From NCBI GenBank assembly GCA_028275505.1, contig JAPWUP010000003.1:1-62472 (forward strand): a stretch of 62,472 nucleotides of DNA, read 5' to 3'. Both the position numbers and the translations under genes were made by a program. This DNA is from Bryobacteraceae bacterium. Its GTDB lineage: Bacteria > Acidobacteriota > Terriglobia > Bryobacterales > Bryobacteraceae. Under the pieces are notes generated by a model, which worked only from the letters and a program-made list of their open reading frames with translations, searched no databases and was not told the DNA's origin. Below, piece after piece: positions 59,647 to 62,472 of the stretch (position 1 is the stretch's first letter; each line of letters opens with the position of its first letter).

Positions 59647-60527
59647 GGTCTCCGCCGCCTCCTTTCCTCGAGGCGCTTCTTCAGGTACTCCTCGTACTCT
59701 TTCTTGAGCTCGGGATCCGTCGGGGTGGAGTAAATCTCGCTGGACTTGTACTTGCCGGTGCGCAGCTTTTGCTGGGTCCACTCGTCGTGGATCCGGCTCC
59801 GCTCGGCGTATTCGAGGACTTTCTCGACCAGGTGCGGCGGGATGAACCACACGCCCTCTCGGTCGGCGAACACCACGTCACCCGGCATCACCGTGGCCTT
59901 GCCGATGCGGATGGGAATGTTGTAGCCGGTGAGCATCACGTTGCGAATCGCGGTCGGGTGCGCTCCTCGGTAATAAACAGGCATGCCCAGCGGAAAGATC
60001 CCTTCCAGATCGCGGATGCCGCCGTCCACGACGATGCCGGTCCCGGTCACCGTCTGGATGTACGTGGCGAGATTGTCGCCCACGAAGGTGCCGTCCTCGA
60101 TCTTGCCGAACAGATCCACGACGATGACATCGCCGGCCTGAAGCTGGTCAATCACGCGCTGGTTGGGGCTGCGCCCGCCAAAGCGCGCCTTCCCTTCGGC
60201 TTCGGCCACCTGGGCCACGTCGGCGCGGTAGGGCATGAATTGGGCCGTGACCGCCCGGCCCACCAGTTTCTTGCCGGGATGCAGGATCTGCCAGCCGTCC
60301 TCGAACTGGTTGGCGTAATCGGGCTTGGGCAGCGCAGCCCACACTTCTTCCGAGGTCAGTTCCTTGAGACGCTCTAGTAACTCGTCGGGCACTTTCGGGC
60401 GCCCGTCCGGGAAGCGATCGTAAGGGTTCTTTTCCGTGTACTTGATCATCTGCTCGCGGCTGAAGGTGAAAATCTGGCTCCACGCCGCGGGCAGGAACAC
60501 ACAGAGGGCAAGAGCTGCGCACTTCAT
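59643..60527 (-). CDS. exported RraA/HMG-aldolase-like protein
   Basis: A 294-residue protein with a signal peptide ('ALALCVFLPAAWS'), followed by an RraA-fold domain ('RVIDQLQAGDVIVVDLFG', 'GTGIVVDGGIRDLEGI', 'MPGDVVFADREGVWFIPP'). The 'GGIRD' motif holds the catalytic Arg/Asp of the related 4-hydroxy-4-methyl-2-oxoglutarate aldolases. RraA-type proteins are normally cytoplasmic, so export is unusual. ATG 60527 is preferred over the upstream frame, because an extended -10 box ends 7 bases ahead of it. The C-terminus is a charged 'KKRLEERRRRRP' helix. Confidence 0.85.
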   Translation of the reverse strand: MKCAALALCVFLPAAWSQIFTFSREQMIKYTEKNPYDRFPDGRPKVPDELLERLKELTSEEVWAALPKPDYANQFEDGWQILHPGKKLVGRAVTAQFMPYRADVAQVAEAEGKARFGGRSPNQRVIDQLQAGDVIVVDLFGKIEDGTFVGDNLATYIQTVTGTGIVVDGGIRDLEGIFPLGMPVYYRGAHPTAIRNVMLTGYNIPIRIGKATVMPGDVVFADREGVWFIPPHLVEKVLEYAERSRIHDEWTQQKLRTGKYKSSEIYSTPTDPELKKEYEEYLKKRLEERRRRRP

Positions 60528-60534
60528 GCAGGAA

Positions 60535-60543
60535 AATGTATCA
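60535..60543 (-). promoter_or_regulatory. extended -10 box of the RraA-like gene
   Basis: TGATACATT on the minus strand; the TGA is also the stop codon of the preceding gene. It ends 7 bases before ATG 60527, and no Shine-Dalgarno sequence is present. Confidence 0.5.
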
Positions 60544-61116
60544 CAGCAACGGCGCGGGCGAGCCGCCACCCAGTTCCGTCTGCCAGCGGCGATACTGCTC
60601 CTGCCGCATGCGCTCCAGATCCTGCTTGACCAGGTTCAGGCCAAATACGCAGAGCTCGAAGCAATCCGAAAGGCGGCGAAACAAAGGTGCCTCATGCCGG
60701 TACTCGAACTGATCGAAGCAGGACACGATGTGGTAGGATTCCTTGCCCGCCTTGACGTAATCCACGAAGGCGTCCACGCGGCGGCGGCGCGGCAGCGAGG
60801 CCACGTACTCAGGGAACAGGCCGGTGAAAAACAGCGTGTAGTCGCCGATGTGCTTGCGCACTTCCCGCTCCCGGTCGAAGGACCGAGCCTCCAGCAAAGG
60901 ATTGGATTCGATCAGCATCAGGGCGACGTCTTCCACCGGCCGCCCGCGCGCGTCCCGGATCTTGTACAGGTTGCGCACGTGGGCGAACTCCACCAGCAGG
61001 TTGGAAACGTAGCGGGCTACGTCAGGATCGCGCACCTGCGCGTCGCCGTAAAAGCGGCGGACGACCAGTTCGCGGAACAACCGGCACAGAGGGTGGTCAG
61101 GCGGGATCTCCATCAT
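60541..61116 (-). CDS. conserved hypothetical protein, 191 aa
   Basis: A soluble, mostly helical protein without signal peptide or membrane segment. It starts 'MMEIPPDHPLCRLFRELVVR' and has 'VARYVSNLLVEFAHVRNLYK', 'LMLIESNPLLEARSFDRERE', 'HIGDYTLFFTGLFPEYVASL' and 'GKESYHIVSCFDQFEYRHE'. It was not recognised as any named family. ATG 61116 is preferred because GGGAGGG lies just upstream; the longer frame to 61197 lacks this. It is divergent from the S9 peptidase gene and has a possible -10 TAAAAT (61151-61146). Confidence 0.7.
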   Translation of the reverse strand: MMEIPPDHPLCRLFRELVVRRFYGDAQVRDPDVARYVSNLLVEFAHVRNLYKIRDARGRPVEDVALMLIESNPLLEARSFDREREVRKHIGDYTLFFTGLFPEYVASLPRRRRVDAFVDYVKAGKESYHIVSCFDQFEYRHEAPLFRRLSDCFELCVFGLNLVKQDLERMRQEQYRRWQTELGGGSPAPLL

Positions 61117-61179
61117 GACGCCCTCCCTGAGCAACCCTGATTTGTATTTTAGCCCGTTGCCGGGAGCGCGGCGCGCCTC

Positions 61180-61188
61180 TGCTATACT
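61180..61188 (+). promoter_or_regulatory. extended -10 box of the S9 peptidase gene
   Basis: TGCTATACT (TG-n-TATACT) ends 7 bases before ATG 61196, and no Shine-Dalgarno sequence is present, so a leaderless mRNA is likely. Confidence 0.6.
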
Positions 61189-61195
61189 CCCTGCC

Positions 61196-62472
61196 ATGAT
61201 GCGGAATCACCTCGCATGCCTGTTGTTGGCAAGCGCCCTGTGGGCGGGCAAAGCGCCCATCACGCACGAGGACGTCTGGTTGATGCCGCGCGTCGGCGCA
61301 CCCGCGGTCTCTCCGGACGGCAAGTGGGTCGTGGTCTCGGTCACCGAGCCTGCCTACGACGAAAGCAAGCAGGTCTCGGATCTGTGGATCGTGCCTGCCG
61401 ACGGCAGCGCGCCGCCGCGCCGGCTGACCTTCACCCGCGGATCGGAAAGCGACGTCGCCTGGTCGCCGGATTCGCGCCGAATCGCTTTCGTGGCGCAGCG
61501 GGAAGGAGATGAAGCGCCGCAGATCTACGTGATCTCGCTGGAGGGGGGTGAGGCGATCCGCGTGACCTCGCTTTCCACCGGGGCCTTCGCTCCCCGCTGG
61601 CGACCCGATGGCCAGGCCCTGCTCTTTCAAAGCAGCGTCTTCCCGGGCGCTGCCGATGACGAGGCCAACCGGAAGATCCTCGAAGAACGCAAGCAGCGCA
61701 AATACAACGTACGCGTTTACGAGAGCTTCCCCATCCGCCGCTGGGATCGCTGGCTGGACGACCGGCGGCCGCACATCTTTGTCCAGAGCTTGGAACCCGG
61801 TGCGAAAGCGCGCGACCTGCTGGCGGGAACCAAGCTGGCCGCCGAACCCGGCTTCGGTGGGAGCAGCGGCGGCCTGAGCGGCGACGAGAACTTGCAGGCC
61901 ATCTGGGCGCCGGACGGCCAGAGCATCGTCTTCGTGGCGACCCGCAATCGCAACGTCGAGGCCTACGACTTCTCGAGCCTCCACGTCTACCGGATTCCGG
62001 CCACCGGCGGCGAGCCCGAAGCGCTGACCTCCGGCCGCGACAGTTACTCGGAACCCGCGTTTTCACCCGACGGCCGCGCCCTCTACATGCTGCACACGCG
62101 ACGCGACCCCAAGCGTCTCTATAGCCTCCGTCGCCTGGCCGTGCTGCCCTGGCCCCCGCAAGGCCAGCCGCGCCTGCTCAGTCCGACTTTCGATCGCTCC
62201 GTGGACAGCTATGCCTTCACACCCGACAGCCGGACCATCTATCTCACCGCTGAGGACGCCGGCCACGACAAGATTTTCACGCTGCCGGCCCAAGGGGGCG
62301 AAACCAGGCTCGCGTTCGAAGTAACTTCCGGTTGTTACTCGAACCTCGTCATCCCGGAAAAAGCGGCCCAGCCCATTCTCATCGCCAATTTCACCAGCAT
62401 GATCCAGCCGCCGGAAGTGGTGCGCGTGGACCCCTCCGCGGGGACTCACCGCGCCTTGACTTCCTTCACCGC
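61196..62472 (+). CDS. S9 family peptidase, N-terminal part (3' end outside window)
   Basis: The frame is open from ATG 61196 (a second ATG follows at once) to the end of the window without a stop, giving at least 425 residues. It has a signal peptide (about 'MMRNHLACLLLASALWAG'). WD40/TolB-like propeller repeats follow: 'GAPAVSPDGKWVVVSV', 'DVAWSPDSRRIAFVA', 'APRWRPDGQALLFQSS', 'AIWAPDGQSIVFVAT' and 'EPAFSPDGRALYMLH'. This is the N-terminal propeller of prolyl-oligopeptidase/acylaminoacyl-peptidase-type serine peptidases; the catalytic alpha/beta hydrolase domain would lie beyond the window. Confidence 0.85.
   Translation, partial: MMRNHLACLLLASALWAGKAPITHEDVWLMPRVGAPAVSPDGKWVVVSVTEPAYDESKQVSDLWIVPADGSAPPRRLTFTRGSESDVAWSPDSRRIAFVAQREGDEAPQIYVISLEGGEAIRVTSLSTGAFAPRWRPDGQALLFQSSVFPGAADDEANRKILEERKQRKYNVRVYESFPIRRWDRWLDDRRPHIFVQSLEPGAKARDLLAGTKLAAEPGFGGSSGGLSGDENLQAIWAPDGQSIVFVATRNRNVEAYDFSSLHVYRIPATGGEPEALTSGRDSYSEPAFSPDGRALYMLHTRRDPKRLYSLRRLAVLPWPPQGQPRLLSPTFDRSVDSYAFTPDSRTIYLTAEDAGHDKIFTLPAQGGETRLAFEVTSGCYSNLVIPEKAAQPILIANFTSMIQPPEVVRVDPSAGTHRALTSFT

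Overview
The window is a 62.5 kb piece of a GC-rich bacterial chromosome. It fits an acidobacterium of the Solibacter/Bryobacter group. The main reasons are two very different TonB-dependent receptors plus a large Oar-like receptor (a carboxypeptidase-regulatory domain followed by a barrel), a gene with the TIGR03437 'Solibacter C-terminal' signature (50527-51366), and many Tat- or Sec-exported sugar-related proteins: DUF1080, Gfo/Idh, a sulfatase and a lyase-like beta-propeller. This placement is inference. No rRNA, tRNA, insertion sequence, prophage or CRISPR array was seen, and most of the window is ordinary core chromosome.

Layout. 1-3174: two outer-membrane receptors, the first cut by the window edge. 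3240-6145: rpsA, an HU/IHF-type protein and a HIT hydrolase. 6210-9353 (minus): histidine kinase, LuxR-type regulator and a coiled-coil protein with a degenerate GGDEF domain. 9465-9635: a tiny lysine-rich exported protein behind a hairpin leader. 9715-11144 (minus): aldo/keto reductase and a YbjN protein. 11455-15138: Oar-like receptor. 15226-21079: dnaE, accA and an ASKHA/ferredoxin corrinoid-activator-like protein. 21081-22517 (minus): sulfatase. 22609-27840: carA, carB and a DUF1080 protein. 27867-31131 (minus): exopolysaccharide export genes (Wza-, GumC- and CpsD-like). 31274-35041 (minus): tig, ahcY, metK, the last two forming a methyl-cycle pair. 35259-35702: FKBP-type isomerase. 35762-42291: exported amidohydrolase diverging from a ThDP enzyme that is translationally coupled to a secreted propeller protein, then an Nramp-like transporter. 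42357-45237: enoyl-CoA hydratase, TSNG-repeat lipoprotein, cold-shock protein and pcm. 45293-48912: two tandem Gfo/Idh oxidoreductases and a GHMP kinase. 48925-52273: PhzF, a two-repeat histidine-rich exported protein, the TIGR03437 protein and a VirB10-like exported protein. 52283-58800 (minus): a gene chain yceD, rpmF, plsX, dsbD, a CheY-like protein and a copper P-type ATPase. 58852-61116 (minus): an unknown protein, an exported RraA-like protein and an aquaglyceroporin. 61196-62472: N-terminal part of an S9 peptidase, cut by the window end.

The most striking pattern is not a gene. The palindromic hexamer RTCGAY (ATCGAT, GTCGAC, ATCGAC, GTCGAT) is almost absent: I found a single copy, at 14373. 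Its near neighbours RTCGAR and YTCGAY each occur roughly a hundred times. Ile-Asp and Val-Asp pairs are recoded around it, even using the rare ATA codon. This looks like strand-symmetric avoidance of a restriction or modification site. A second pattern is a set of genes with a -10 box only 6-10 bases before the start codon and no clear Shine-Dalgarno sequence, which suggests leaderless mRNAs.
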